Assembly (NCBI GenBank): GCA_029239355.1
Contig: JAQZAZ010000004.1
Span: forward strand, 1 to 64,000
Reading direction: 5' to 3'
Source of the DNA: Sphingobacterium sp.
GTDB lineage: Bacteria; Bacteroidota; Bacteroidia; Sphingobacteriales; Sphingobacteriaceae
Length of the DNA stretch: 64,000 bases
In this document: piece by piece, positions 8,577 through 18,045 of the stretch
Layout of the letters: each line of letters begins with the position of its first letter
Position numbering within the stretch: position 1 is the stretch's first letter
The notes under the pieces: generated by a model
Databases searched by the model: none
What the model saw: the letters and a program-made list of their open reading frames with translations, nothing else
What the model was told of the DNA's origin: nothing
Position numbers and translations under genes: made by a program

Positions 8577-10457
8577 TTATTCAACAATTTTATCTAACGC
8601 CGGCACATTATTTTCTGCTCCTGCGTAGCCCTGATTCTGATTAATCATACCATTTGTATTGAAGCGTTGTGCTGATGCTGGCACCGGCCATAGTACATGG
8701 TAGGGGGCAATCTCATAATGAACACCTTGAACAGTAGGAACCTTATTGCGATAAAATGAATTTTTTTCGATAATGCGATCGTAAAAGAAATTGTTCTGTG
8801 CGAAATTAGCCATGCTATAGGTCTTACCGTTATAAGCAGCAATACCAGTCTGTGCAAAAATATAGGCAATCCGTGTCAATTCCGTTTTTCGTGGTTCTTC
8901 CCAAAACAGTTCCCGTGCTCTTTCATCCAGTACTGTACCAATATTGATCCGGGCGGCATTTTGCAGCAGTTCCGCATTCGCGCGTCCGCGTACCGCATTG
9001 ATATCGGCCATGGCCTGTACCTGTTGTCCTTTCCAGATATAAGCCTCGGCCCGTAGTAGATAGGTCTCCGCTAAGCGGAATACATACCAGTCCGTATTCG
9101 TTCCACGCGGTGGATTCCAGTTTGGATCCTCGGCATATTGGTTGGTCGAGTTGATGAACACCTTATAATGAGGCCAGCCAAACCAGTGACGAATGGTATC
9201 CAATGAGCCATTGGTAAAGACCTTATTGATGTTTTCCGCGGTATACGGCTGGATTGGCTGCCCATAAAGTTTACCGATTTCCGGATCTTTAGAATTTTTT
9301 ATTGCGGGATTATTATAGACAAGATCTGTCATGTCCATCCACATCCCTTTGGCATGACGATAATCTGTCTGATCTGTCCATATTTCTTTGGTACTGTAAT
9401 ACGTTCCGCGGTACCGCCCTATTCCCCGTCCATACATGCGTGTCAGGGGAATTTCAGCATTTACAGCATCTACAATAGCCTGTAAGCCGCCTTGGGGTAT
9501 TTTGAGGTTTGCAAAGTGCCAGGCAGGTACGGTGTTGCGCATCAATTGAGAGCCCAGATCCGTCCGACCTTGCAATGTTTGACGATCGATCACCAAAAAT
9601 AATGCTTCTTTATTTGCAGGAATCGCTTTGTTATCCATGCGATGGAGATCCCATATAACATTTTTGGAAAGATCCGCAGCTGTACTTCCGAAACGGTTTT
9701 TCATCAATGTATACTTCCCGCCGTCAATAACCTTACTTGCCGCTGCAATGGCACCGTCAAAATCACCCAGCGCCAAATCAATTTTTGCCAGCAAATGATT
9801 AACGGCTCCATTAGTAACCTCCCCTTTATTCACACCATCCTTTACCCATTGCTGTGCAAATTCAAGATCATCTTTCATCTTTTTCAAAATCACTTCTCTT
9901 TTGGTCGAATAGAAATCATATTTCGGCGCTGTAAGGTCTTTCAACTGTAACGGTACATCTCCAAACTCATGCACCAGACGATAATAGAAATAAGCCCGAT
10001 AGAAATATGCCGATCCTAGGATTTCATTTTTTTGCGCTTCTGAGCTGTAAGTTGGTCGATCTATATTGCTTATTATCGTATTAGCTGAACGTACAGCAGC
10101 AAAAAAATTAGTCCAGTACCAGCCTATTTTATTAAAGTCATCACTATTGAGATTGGCATCCGGCGTAATCAGGGATACAAGATTCTGCGCCGGAGTCGCT
10201 TTGTCCGTTGTCCCGTCTACTGCAACGTCTGAAAACAGTGATTCTGTTAATAATGGGGCCGAATCACCGAAAAACTCCCCTCTTGAGGCTTTTCCAAGTG
10301 CATTGAGTACACCTTTGAGTGCATCAACATTATCCAAATTATCAGGAGAATACTGGGATAACTGGTTTGAATCCAAAAAACTTTTTTTACATCCATGGGT
10401 GGTCATCAGTACCATGGATGCAATTACGGCCGTTATTTTAATATTTATCTTCTTCAT
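8577..10457 (-). CDS. SusD/RagB-family glycan-binding lipoprotein
   Basis: The start is placed at the ATG at 10457 giving MKKINIKITAV, because the nine residues upstream in the open frame overlap the end of susC and do not look like a signal. The lipobox ends in cysteine (VLMTTHGCKKSF), so the mature protein is lipid-anchored at the outer membrane. The body has the SusD helical TPR-like N-terminal region (NEILGSAYFYRAYFYYRLVHEFGDVPL) and the C-terminal signature (FRLAETYLLRAEAYIW, ELFWEEPRKTELTRIA). Total length is about 626 residues, normal for the family. It acts as the surface lid and ligand-binding partner of the SusC porin encoded immediately upstream. The substrate cannot be read from sequence; the GH2 and beta-helix genes downstream suggest a galactoside-containing polysaccharide or glycoprotein glycan. 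Confidence 0.93.
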   Translation of the reverse strand: MKKINIKITAVIASMVLMTTHGCKKSFLDSNQLSQYSPDNLDNVDALKGVLNALGKASRGEFFGDSAPLLTESLFSDVAVDGTTDKATPAQNLVSLITPDANLNSDDFNKIGWYWTNFFAAVRSANTIISNIDRPTYSSEAQKNEILGSAYFYRAYFYYRLVHEFGDVPLQLKDLTAPKYDFYSTKREVILKKMKDDLEFAQQWVKDGVNKGEVTNGAVNHLLAKIDLALGDFDGAIAAASKVIDGGKYTLMKNRFGSTAADLSKNVIWDLHRMDNKAIPANKEALFLVIDRQTLQGRTDLGSQLMRNTVPAWHFANLKIPQGGLQAIVDAVNAEIPLTRMYGRGIGRYRGTYYSTKEIWTDQTDYRHAKGMWMDMTDLVYNNPAIKNSKDPEIGKLYGQPIQPYTAENINKVFTNGSLDTIRHWFGWPHYKVFINSTNQYAEDPNWNPPRGTNTDWYVFRLAETYLLRAEAYIWKGQQVQAMADINAVRGRANAELLQNAARINIGTVLDERARELFWEEPRKTELTRIAYIFAQTGIAAYNGKTYSMANFAQNNFFYDRIIEKNSFYRNKVPTVQGVHYEIAPYHVLWPVPASAQRFNTNGMINQNQGYAGAENNVPALDKIVE

Positions 10458-10470
10458 GTTATCGTAAAAA

Positions 10471-13400
10471 TTAAAGTGACACATTCAATCCAAGTGTGTA
10501 ATACCTCGGGGTAGGGCCATCATTCTGCGGATCCCAATAGTTCCACACTGGCGCATATACCGCAGCATTATTGACATTCATATATACTTTTAGGTTCCTT
10601 ACTTTAAATCGTTCTGCGAGTTGCTTTGGCAGAGAATAGGCAAGCGATATATTGTTCAGGCGAATAAAGCTATTTTTCCAATAGACATTGAAACTGGTTC
10701 CATTAGCACCGCTACCCAAGCGCGCATAGTCATTTATTGGATTTTCTGGCGTCCAATAGGGTTGAATGTAGGACGTTGAGCGCATGAAGCCCACACTACC
10801 CGGATTGTTCTTTGCTTGGTTAAATTGTTTTTTCTGACCCCAATTAGAAATCAACTGGAAGGAGAAGTCTATATTCTTAAACAAATTGAATTCATTGCGG
10901 ACAGACCAAGTGAAACGGGGTGAGGTATAACCGATAAACTGTTTGTCCTCATCGTTGTATACATAGTCACCATTTAGATCCTCCAGTTTAAAGTCACCTG
11001 GCCGAATGCTTGCCTTCGTGTACTTTTTAGCCTCTTCAATCTCATTTTCCTGCCACACACCCGATACCTTATAATCCCAGATAACATCGATATCCTGACC
11101 GATAAACCAGCCATTTCCACGATCATCACTTGGGGTCGCCAAACGGATGATCTTATTTCTATTGAGTGAAAGGATAAAATTAGAATTCCATTTTACGGGA
11201 CCATCCACCAAATTTCGGCTCGTTAAGCTCACTTCGAGGCCTTTATTTTTCACTTCGGCCAAGTTGGAATAAACAAATTGGTATCCCGAAACACTGGAAA
11301 GCGACTGCTTGACCAAGAGATCATTTGTCTTTTTGCTGTACACATCGATTGAACCGCTTAGCCGATCTTTTAATACCGAAAAGTCCAAACCGGCATTGAG
11401 CGAGGTTGTCTGCTCCCATTTTAAGTCGGGATTGCCCAACCTGGAATTAACCACTACCGTATTCACTTCCGCAGGCGCGCCATTCGCATCCACGGTCTGA
11501 TATTTATTGATGGTCAGTTGTGATAAAGCAGCGTATGGATCTACCGTTCCGTTGTCTGGATTGCGTAGGTCCCGGTTCCCATTGATACCGTAAGAAAGTC
11601 TTAATTTACCATAATTAAGCCAAGATAAATTCTTCAAAAAAGATTCTTCGGTGAATGTCCATGCTGCTGCCACGGCTGGGAAAGTTGCGCGTTTGCTATT
11701 CATCCCAAAAACCGAGTAGCCATCCCTCCGCACAGAAAGGGTCAAATTGTAGCGGTCCATTAGGCTATAATTGACCCGGGCCATAAGTGCATCGCCAGTA
11801 TACACCTTATCCTCGCTATTGACAGATGGTAGGGTTCCGCTGGCGAGATTATGATACCCCAGATAATCGTTTGGGACGAAGCCCTGATTGGCAGCCTGTG
11901 TCCACCAAGTTTGATACTTTTCTGCATTTGCCAATAGTGTTACATCCAGGCTGTGGATTTCAGCAAATTTGCGGTTCCACTTTAATAAGTTATCAATCTG
12001 CCAATTGTACCGAGTTTCTTGATCACGACTTGCGGTTCCTCCGACGATGGTGACATTTGGATTGGCCGAAGAACCATGGTTAAAGGTGCGATACATATCA
12101 ATACCGGGGCTAAAATTAAATTGATAGGTAATTCCAAAAGGCAGGTTGACTTTGGCAAACAAACTTGCGAATAGGGTATTTTGCTTATTCAACCGGTCGT
12201 TATAGGTCATATTGAGAAAGGGGTTCCGTGCGTTCAGTCCACTATCATCGGTGGGAATGCGTCTCAAAGTGCCATCTGCGTTATATTTATCACCATAGGG
12301 AGAAAGATTTGTCAATTGACCCCAATCTGCCTCAATAGCGCCTTCGTCACGATCCGCATACTGCACATTGGCTCCCATGCGCAAAAAATTAGTCACTTTA
12401 CCCTCTAGGTTTAAGCGTGCCCGAAAGGTGCTAAACTCTCCGCCTTCGATCAGATTCTGGTTTTTATTGTAACCTAAAGACATATAATAGTTGACATCTT
12501 CCTTTCTTCCGCTCATACTGACGGTGTGGTCCTGACGTATTCCTGTTCTAAAAATTTCATCATACCAATCCACAGTCTTACCGGCTACATAATTTGCTTT
12601 TTCATTTGCCACCAATCCCAGTCTATCCAACCAGATATCGACAGGATCCAGATCTTTATTTCCTCCCGAAAGCCATTGATCTAAAGTTACACCAGCAGAA
12701 AGATTACGTGGGTCGTCATAAAAATAAGAAGGCCTAGTACCTCCAGCCCGGCCCACATCTGCACGCCATTTTAGGAACTCAGGTCCATTATATACCTGTT
12801 GATTACGTGCCAGCGTTGCCAGTCCCCAGTTTGTATTGGCGGTCAGTATAGGCTTGTCACTTGTACCCTTTTTGGTTGTAATAGCGACTACCCCTGTCGC
12901 AGCTTTGGCTCCATATACGGCCAGTGAACTCGCATCTTTGAGTACATCTATGGTTTGTATGTCATTTGGATTGATATCCGAGAGCTGTCCATTGTAAATG
13001 ATCCCATCCAAGACAATCAACGGCGAGGTAGAGGCACTCAGCGTTGTTTTACCACGAACGAGTAGATCTCCACCACCCTTTGCCGAGGTATTTTGCGATA
13101 CACTCAGACCTGCAATATTCCCTTTCAGCAGATCCGCTACACTCTGTGGGTTCTCATTTTCCAGCTGCTCAGCTTTCACACTCGCGATAGAACCTGTAAC
13201 ATCCTTTCGGGATGCCGTTCCATAACCGATAACAACAACTTCGGTCAATTCGGTATTCCCGGATTCCAAGGTAATACTCAGCAAAGCCTGTTCGTTGACT
13301 TCCTGTTCTTTATTGAGGAACCCGACACTGGATAATACGAGCGTTGATTTGGGATAAACAGGAATAGAGAATCTACCCTGATCATCTGTAGTTGTTCCAC

Positions 13401-13548
13401 CTGAGCGATTTTTAAGCTTGACGGAGACATGCGGTATCGGTTTCCCTTGGCTATCTACCACCGTACCACTGACCGTCCGATTTTGTGCATTTGCCATATA
13501 GGTACAGGCAAGTACACTTGAAATCAAGAGCGTTAATTTTTTGGCCAT
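10471..13548 (-). CDS. SusC/RagA-family TonB-dependent outer-membrane transporter
   Basis: A 1025-residue protein: signal peptide 1-21; carboxypeptidase-regulatory-like (CNA-B-like) domain about 23-95 (SGTVVDSQGKPIPHVSVKLK); TonB box region near 100-115 (TEVVVIGYGTASRKDVTG); plug about 115-225 with the family signature IQTIDVLKDASSLAVYGAKA; then a 22-strand-type barrel to the C-terminus (YYTLGLNVSL). This is the energy-dependent channel of a SusCD complex, with susD 13 bases downstream. It leads the leftward glycan-utilisation operon and has a consensus promoter about 55 bases upstream. No N-terminal signalling extension for an anti-sigma factor is apparent, consistent with the absence of fecI/fecR-type genes nearby. 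Confidence 0.95.
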   Translation of the reverse strand: MAKKLTLLISSVLACTYMANAQNRTVSGTVVDSQGKPIPHVSVKLKNRSGGTTTDDQGRFSIPVYPKSTLVLSSVGFLNKEQEVNEQALLSITLESGNTELTEVVVIGYGTASRKDVTGSIASVKAEQLENENPQSVADLLKGNIAGLSVSQNTSAKGGGDLLVRGKTTLSASTSPLIVLDGIIYNGQLSDINPNDIQTIDVLKDASSLAVYGAKAATGVVAITTKKGTSDKPILTANTNWGLATLARNQQVYNGPEFLKWRADVGRAGGTRPSYFYDDPRNLSAGVTLDQWLSGGNKDLDPVDIWLDRLGLVANEKANYVAGKTVDWYDEIFRTGIRQDHTVSMSGRKEDVNYYMSLGYNKNQNLIEGGEFSTFRARLNLEGKVTNFLRMGANVQYADRDEGAIEADWGQLTNLSPYGDKYNADGTLRRIPTDDSGLNARNPFLNMTYNDRLNKQNTLFASLFAKVNLPFGITYQFNFSPGIDMYRTFNHGSSANPNVTIVGGTASRDQETRYNWQIDNLLKWNRKFAEIHSLDVTLLANAEKYQTWWTQAANQGFVPNDYLGYHNLASGTLPSVNSEDKVYTGDALMARVNYSLMDRYNLTLSVRRDGYSVFGMNSKRATFPAVAAAWTFTEESFLKNLSWLNYGKLRLSYGINGNRDLRNPDNGTVDPYAALSQLTINKYQTVDANGAPAEVNTVVVNSRLGNPDLKWEQTTSLNAGLDFSVLKDRLSGSIDVYSKKTNDLLVKQSLSSVSGYQFVYSNLAEVKNKGLEVSLTSRNLVDGPVKWNSNFILSLNRNKIIRLATPSDDRGNGWFIGQDIDVIWDYKVSGVWQENEIEEAKKYTKASIRPGDFKLEDLNGDYVYNDEDKQFIGYTSPRFTWSVRNEFNLFKNIDFSFQLISNWGQKKQFNQAKNNPGSVGFMRSTSYIQPYWTPENPINDYARLGSGANGTSFNVYWKNSFIRLNNISLAYSLPKQLAERFKVRNLKVYMNVNNAAVYAPVWNYWDPQNDGPTPRYYTLGLNVSL

Positions 13549-13602
13549 AATTTTTTGGAAATTTAGCGTTGAAATAATTGTTAATTGGTTTATTTATGGT
13601 TG

Positions 13603-13637
13603 CTAAATTAGTTCGATCCGATTAAAAAAACAACAAA
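13603..13637 (-). promoter_or_regulatory. Probable promoter of the susC-led operon
   Basis: On the minus strand TTG (rc of 13631-13633, preceded by TTTTTG) is followed by 20 bases and TAATTTAG (rc of 13603-13610), close to the TTTG-N20-TANNTTTG consensus. It leaves a leader of about 45-50 bases before the susC ATG at 13548. The rest of the 13638-13890 gap is AT-rich with no gene. Confidence 0.5.
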
Positions 13638-13890
13638 AATAAAATATAAAACACTGTAAATTAGATATTTACAATTAAATCCAATACACTTAAATACCAA
13701 GTATCACGAATCCTAACTCACTGATCCACAAAACATATAATGGGAAATCTGATACAACGCTAATACGGTATAAAAACAAGAAATATTTTTACAAATAGTT
13801 ACCGAGTTGTCCAGGGATGGATCGTACTAACAAAGCGAGGAAGCTTTGTGGGAATAGATTACCTGAGCTTGAAAAAATAATATTAAAAAT

Positions 13891-13928
13891 AGAAACGGGG
13901 ATGGTCTTGCACGACCATCCCCGTTTCT
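13891..13928 (-). terminator. Strong terminator of lepB
   Basis: A perfect 16-bp stem (13891-13906 with 13913-13928) around a 6-base loop. On the minus strand it is followed by a T-rich tract. It lies 20 bases beyond the lepB stop. Confidence 0.88.
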
Positions 13929-13948
13929 ACACACTATATTTCGTCTAT

Positions 13949-15526
13949 TTAATGAATACCCTTAAAAATTCGGTTCCACCGTATTTTAGAAACCCCTTTT
14001 CCATCTGTATTCCAGCTCATCCAGGTAAATAAAGCTTTACCGACAATATGGTCTTCGGGAACAAATCCCCAGTCTCTTGCATCGAGGGAATTGTGTCTAT
14101 TATCTCCCATCATCCAATAGTAATCCATTTTAAACGTATAGGAATCTGATTTGCTCCCATTCAGATATATACCGTCCGCTCTCTTCTCTAAGCGGTTATT
14201 CTCGTAAACACGGATAGCACGCTCATAAAGCGGCCACGTTTGAGCGTTTAACGATACTCTCATTCCTTTCTTTGGAATCACAAAAGGCCCAAAATTGTCG
14301 TAGTTCCATTTATACTGCGGATCATTCGGAAATGTATTGGCTTCGGGTTCCCCGGCTTTGCGCGTGTTCATCTGCATAGATTGGACGTTAGACCATGATT
14401 TTACCATATCAACTTGCTCTTGTGTCAGAAACACGAGATAGACAGCAGGCTGGATTTGGCTTATTTCTATGCCCATGTCTTTCATCCGTTGTTCATCCAG
14501 ACCAGTCCCATCAGTAGTTACGATATAATCCATCTGGCTTTCCGGTGCAACAAACCCAGGCTGATCGTTTACGTACAACACAGCTTCTCGCATGCTGATC
14601 TTATCGCCAGGCATGCCAACACAGCGTTTGATCAAATGCTCCCGCTTGTCTACCGGACGTGTCTGAATCGTAAATTGTTGATGAACGGCCTCATAACCCA
14701 TCGAGCGCACCAGATCGTAATAAGGTTGATCCTGATTCTCCACCGCAACAGTGTCTCCCGCAGGCGCATTAAATACGATGACATCATTCCGTTTAATCTC
14801 TTGAAAGCCAGGTAACCGTTTGTAAGGAATTTTGATCAGTTCCGAAAACGCTTTTCCGCCTATAACAGGCATCGTATGATGCGCAAAGGGAAAGGCAATG
14901 GGTGTATTAGGAATACGTGGTCCATAATTCAACTTACTGACGAATAAATAGTCACCGATCAAAAGCGATTGCTGCATTGAACCTGAAGGAATCATAAAAG
15001 CTTCCAGCAAGAAACCGCGGATCAGCGTTGCGGCAACCGTCGCAAAGACAATGGCATCCGCCCACTCGCGAACCATAGATTTTTTATAAGGATACTTGGT
15101 CTTAAATTCATTATACGATTCGTGTAGCAGTACCAGCCGATCGTCTTTTGTCAATTGCTTATTTTCGGCAGTTGCTGTTTTCAGTTTTTTAGCATAAAGT
15201 CCATTTAGAAATTGGACATTTTTATCTCTGCCCCATAATGGTAATATGATAAAAGGGACCAGCACCGCAGCACAATTTTCCCAAAACCTTCTTTTACCAA
15301 AACAATGGATGAAATCCAGGTATAAATTATAAAAGACAAAGACATTCACGATCGGAATAATCAACAATATAATATACCAAACAGGCCGATTGGTTATCTG
15401 TCCTTGAATCCATTGGCTATAAACAGGAACAATACCCTCCCAGCCACGACGCCCTGCCTTCTCAAACAAAAGCCAAAAACCATAAGCAGCAATGATGGTC
15501 AGTACAATAAAAATAATAAGCGCCAT
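13949..15526 (-). CDS. lepB: Signal peptidase I
   Basis: A 525-residue type I signal peptidase, cutting signal peptides from exported proteins at the periplasmic face of the inner membrane. The catalytic serine lies in FMIPSGSMQQSLLIGDYLFV and the general-base lysine in LIKRCVGMPGDKISM. The GDNRHNSLDARDWGFVPEDH box near the C-terminus is the conserved S26 motif. As in other Bacteroidota it is longer than the 320-residue E. coli enzyme. The first 110 residues form an extra membrane domain with about three helices (EKAGRRGWEGIVPVYSQW, as in DUF5684-like proteins), and a large insertion lies between the serine/lysine boxes and the last box. The upstream gene on the same strand (15562-16296) is only 35 bases away, so the two may be cotranscribed. 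Confidence 0.95.
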   Translation of the reverse strand: MALIIFIVLTIIAAYGFWLLFEKAGRRGWEGIVPVYSQWIQGQITNRPVWYIILLIIPIVNVFVFYNLYLDFIHCFGKRRFWENCAAVLVPFIILPLWGRDKNVQFLNGLYAKKLKTATAENKQLTKDDRLVLLHESYNEFKTKYPYKKSMVREWADAIVFATVAATLIRGFLLEAFMIPSGSMQQSLLIGDYLFVSKLNYGPRIPNTPIAFPFAHHTMPVIGGKAFSELIKIPYKRLPGFQEIKRNDVIVFNAPAGDTVAVENQDQPYYDLVRSMGYEAVHQQFTIQTRPVDKREHLIKRCVGMPGDKISMREAVLYVNDQPGFVAPESQMDYIVTTDGTGLDEQRMKDMGIEISQIQPAVYLVFLTQEQVDMVKSWSNVQSMQMNTRKAGEPEANTFPNDPQYKWNYDNFGPFVIPKKGMRVSLNAQTWPLYERAIRVYENNRLEKRADGIYLNGSKSDSYTFKMDYYWMMGDNRHNSLDARDWGFVPEDHIVGKALFTWMSWNTDGKGVSKIRWNRIFKGIH

Positions 15527-15561
15527 ATGTTGTTTTTTTTCGAAATGTAAATGGATGAATG

Positions 15562-16296
15562 TTAATAAATAAACAGTCTGGATTGGTCCGAAGGAGATTC
15601 TTTTGCCCGCTGTAGCTCATTATATCGTACAATGTATTTGACAAACACATCATAGTTATACTTTTGCTCCTTTTCAAATTCGGCAAACAATTCAGGTTCG
15701 TCATTAATTAAACGACCTAATGTCAGCGTTCTTTTCTTTTTATTATTGCTAAATAGTCCGTTTGAATTACTATTTATTTCAATAACTTCTCCCGTTGCCT
15801 TTTTGAGTGCATATGCATACTTTGACTTGGTGAATCCAACACCAATCATTGGGGCTGCGCCGCCGCTACCAATCATCATTCCGCCACTACCGCCAAAATG
15901 TAATTCAGAAATAAAGTAAGCCATGATTTCACCATCGACAAGTACCTCTGCAAATGTAGCTTCTAAATCGTTAGCCATTCTTACCCGATAGGTCTGAGGA
16001 GAAGTTCCCGGTACAGGTTCCAATCCTTTTTCTACATAGGATGGTGCATATACTTTCTTTTTGGTCTGCCGGTACGCACGGTACACCTGGTCAGGTGTAA
16101 AAGTCAACTTTTCCTTTTGTTGATTTTCAAATTTAAGTTTACGGTCTTTAACAGAAGTGATCTTCCCGTAAAGCGTATCAGCATTCATCAATATCAAATA
16201 ATCTAACTTCTTTAGATCCCCCTGTGCCCAGAGCAATGTCGTTGAGAAAAAAAAACACAACATGAAAGCACTTGATAAAACCAATACAATTTTCAT
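15562..16296 (-). CDS. Secreted hypothetical protein
   Basis: A 244-residue protein with a clear signal peptide (cleavage after about residue 25, LLWAQG). The mature part begins LDYLILMNADTLYGKITSVKDRKLKF, typical of Bacteroidota periplasmic or surface proteins with an N-terminal beta module of unknown function. A glycine-rich stretch (FGGSGGMMIGSGGAAP) sits near residue 140, followed by a charged helical tail (LFAEFEKEQKYNYDVFVKYI). I do not recognise an enzymatic motif. It lies 35 bases upstream of lepB on the same strand and may share its transcript. Confidence 0.75.
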   Translation of the reverse strand: MKIVLVLSSAFMLCFFFSTTLLWAQGDLKKLDYLILMNADTLYGKITSVKDRKLKFENQQKEKLTFTPDQVYRAYRQTKKKVYAPSYVEKGLEPVPGTSPQTYRVRMANDLEATFAEVLVDGEIMAYFISELHFGGSGGMMIGSGGAAPMIGVGFTKSKYAYALKKATGEVIEINSNSNGLFSNNKKKRTLTLGRLINDEPELFAEFEKEQKYNYDVFVKYIVRYNELQRAKESPSDQSRLFIY

Positions 16297-16540
16297 TACT
16301 AAATAATATATTAAATCATTCTTCGCCTAAATAGGGATTCTCCAAACCTATTCACAGGCATGATGGCATGCCCGCAACTATTCATGTATCGATCACACAG
16401 GGCAGGGCTTTCATCAGCTTTTATTGCATAAATCTACATAAAAATACAATACACAATGAAAAGTCCCTCAGCTTTAACATTTCATTTAAATCTTTTTTAT
16501 TTCTCTAGTTCCAAGCGAACCTGACTATTCCACATAAAAA

Positions 16541-16573
16541 AAGAAGCCGTATCAAAATATGATACGACTTCTT
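16541..16573 (-). terminator. Terminator of the 16595-17068 lipoprotein gene
   Basis: A 13-base stem (16541-16553 with 16561-16573) with one non-Watson-Crick position and a 7-base loop. On the minus strand it is followed by seven T residues. It is 21 bases past the stop codon. Confidence 0.85.
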
Positions 16574-16594
16574 TGATTATTAATGATATGGCGT

Positions 16595-17068
16595 TTATCC
16601 CTTATATTTACCTTCAAATTCGGTAGAGGCTTTGTTGACCCCATTACTCATATTTTCGAAGGCTTTGTTGATGTTGTCAAGCAGAGTTGATTCAGTAGCT
16701 GCATCAGGAGTCTTGCTTTTGCGCAACTCTATCAGCTTCGGATAATCTTCGGTTACGATCTTTTTATAACCATTGAGCCCATCGAGCACTGCTTTTTGGA
16801 AGCTTGCATCTCCCTTAAAATCACCGAGTTCCTCTACTTTTTTGATATCGTCGTTCAAGGATTTTTCCCAATCCGTACGGACCTGCTCAGCCTTGGCATA
16901 GTCAGAAGCATTCATGGCTGCATTCATGTCCGTAATATGCTTTTCACTTCCATTGATGACCGTAATAATTGAATTGTTATATGCCGCAGGATCCTTCGCT
17001 CCTGAGCCACAACTTGACATCGTTAGCACCGCTACAGTTAGGATGCCTGTAATTAATTGTTTGATCAT
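16595..17068 (-). CDS. Small helical lipoprotein (possibly LIC11966-type)
   Basis: 157 residues with a lipoprotein signal ending VLTMSSCGSG, so it is probably membrane-anchored after export. The mature part is predicted almost wholly helical and rich in lysine and acidic residues (ITDMNAAMNASDYAKAEQV, DDIKKVEELGDFKGDASFQ), resembling four-helix-bundle surface lipoproteins such as the LIC11966 family. That name is tentative. It is a monocistronic unit with its own terminator. Function unknown. Confidence 0.75.
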   Translation of the reverse strand: MIKQLITGILTVAVLTMSSCGSGAKDPAAYNNSIITVINGSEKHITDMNAAMNASDYAKAEQVRTDWEKSLNDDIKKVEELGDFKGDASFQKAVLDGLNGYKKIVTEDYPKLIELRKSKTPDAATESTLLDNINKAFENMSNGVNKASTEFEGKYKG

Positions 17069-17466
17069 TGTTGTTCTATTTAAAGTTTATTTGTACACTT
17101 TGTTATAAATGTTCTTTTCTATCCATTCCTGATCAATCCGGAACGAACGTAGCAATTCAGCTTTAATTGACTTATCCAAAGATAGTTGAGCTTACAGTTT
17201 TTTTCAATCACTGATTTCAGGGATTTTATTGTCCCTAATTAATTTACGGCTCAATTGCTTCTAAAAGATCTTTGCTGGTGTTTAACGGCTTAATTTCAAT
17301 ACATAATTTTACACACAATTCATGAACAAACGCACGATTTCATGTTCCTATTTACTGTAAATTTACCCCTATCATGACAACAAAGATTACGCGAGAAGAA
17401 TGTAACATAACAGACTATGCAATTAAGTTTGCTGAATAAGACGTCCTTTAAAGGCAATCTATTAAC
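17069..17466. other. Intergenic region, nothing recognised
   Basis: An AT-rich gap between two minus-strand genes. An 89-codon minus-strand frame (17320-17589) overlaps the terminator and the end of the PepSY-like gene and has no coding character. No clear promoter box or RNA gene was seen. Confidence 0.5.
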
Positions 17467-17509
17467 AGAAACAGCACCTTGCCTGCTATGCTGACAAGGT
17501 GCTGTTTCT
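17467..17509 (-). terminator. Stem-loop terminator after the PepSY-like gene
   Basis: A perfect 15-bp stem (17467-17481 with 17495-17509) with a 13-base loop, 21 bases past the stop. The following minus-strand sequence is only weakly T-rich, so terminator strength is uncertain. Confidence 0.7.
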
Positions 17510-17530
17510 AATCTAAACGTGCGGCCTATC

Positions 17531-17980
17531 TTAATCTCTTCTTTTTCCCAAGATATTTCCTTGCGGATCGACAACAAGTTTCCATTCATCTGTACGACTT
17601 TTTACCTCGAATGCATATGTAATCTTTTGTTCCTCCGTGATTTTTTTCACATCTTCTATGCGATAGCCCGGAAAGTCCTTTTTCATTTTGACAATCACCC
17701 CTTTTGGCAAATCATTTTTAGCCAGTTCCTCTTTATGGCGCACAATTTTACCATTATTTTGAATCCAGACTTCATGGTCTGTCCCGAATAGACCAGTTTC
17801 AAATTCAGCTTCATACAATCCCGCTTTCAGTTCCCAGTCTACCACTTTAGCTTTTGGGAACTTCTGCTGCAAACTATTCACCACAACCGCTGGCACCTGA
17901 TTTTGTGAAATATCCTGAGCAAATGCTCCAATCGTTGAGAGTGCAAGGATACATGTACTTAATATCGTGTTACGTTTCAT
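17531..17980 (-). CDS. PepSY-like periplasmic protein
   Basis: 149 residues with a signal peptide (1-21, IGAFAQ). Two repeats of the PepSY/BLIP-like pattern are visible: NSLQQKFPKAKVVDWELKAGLYEAEFE and, later, MKKDFPGYRIEDVKKITEEQKITYAFEVK. Proteins of this type (PF11396-like) are small periplasmic beta-alpha-beta domains, often encoded beside two-component systems in Bacteroidota. Here a histidine kinase/response regulator pair lies immediately upstream on the same strand, 65 bases away. It may be a target or accessory of that system, for instance modulating the sensor domain (inference). Confidence 0.85.
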   Translation of the reverse strand: MKRNTILSTCILALSTIGAFAQDISQNQVPAVVVNSLQQKFPKAKVVDWELKAGLYEAEFETGLFGTDHEVWIQNNGKIVRHKEELAKNDLPKGVIVKMKKDFPGYRIEDVKKITEEQKITYAFEVKSRTDEWKLVVDPQGNILGKRRD

Positions 17981-18045
17981 ATCTTTATTCGCTTTAGTAT
18001 ATTACAAAGTAAAGCGCTGATTCTGTAAAGATTTGGGAATGAAAG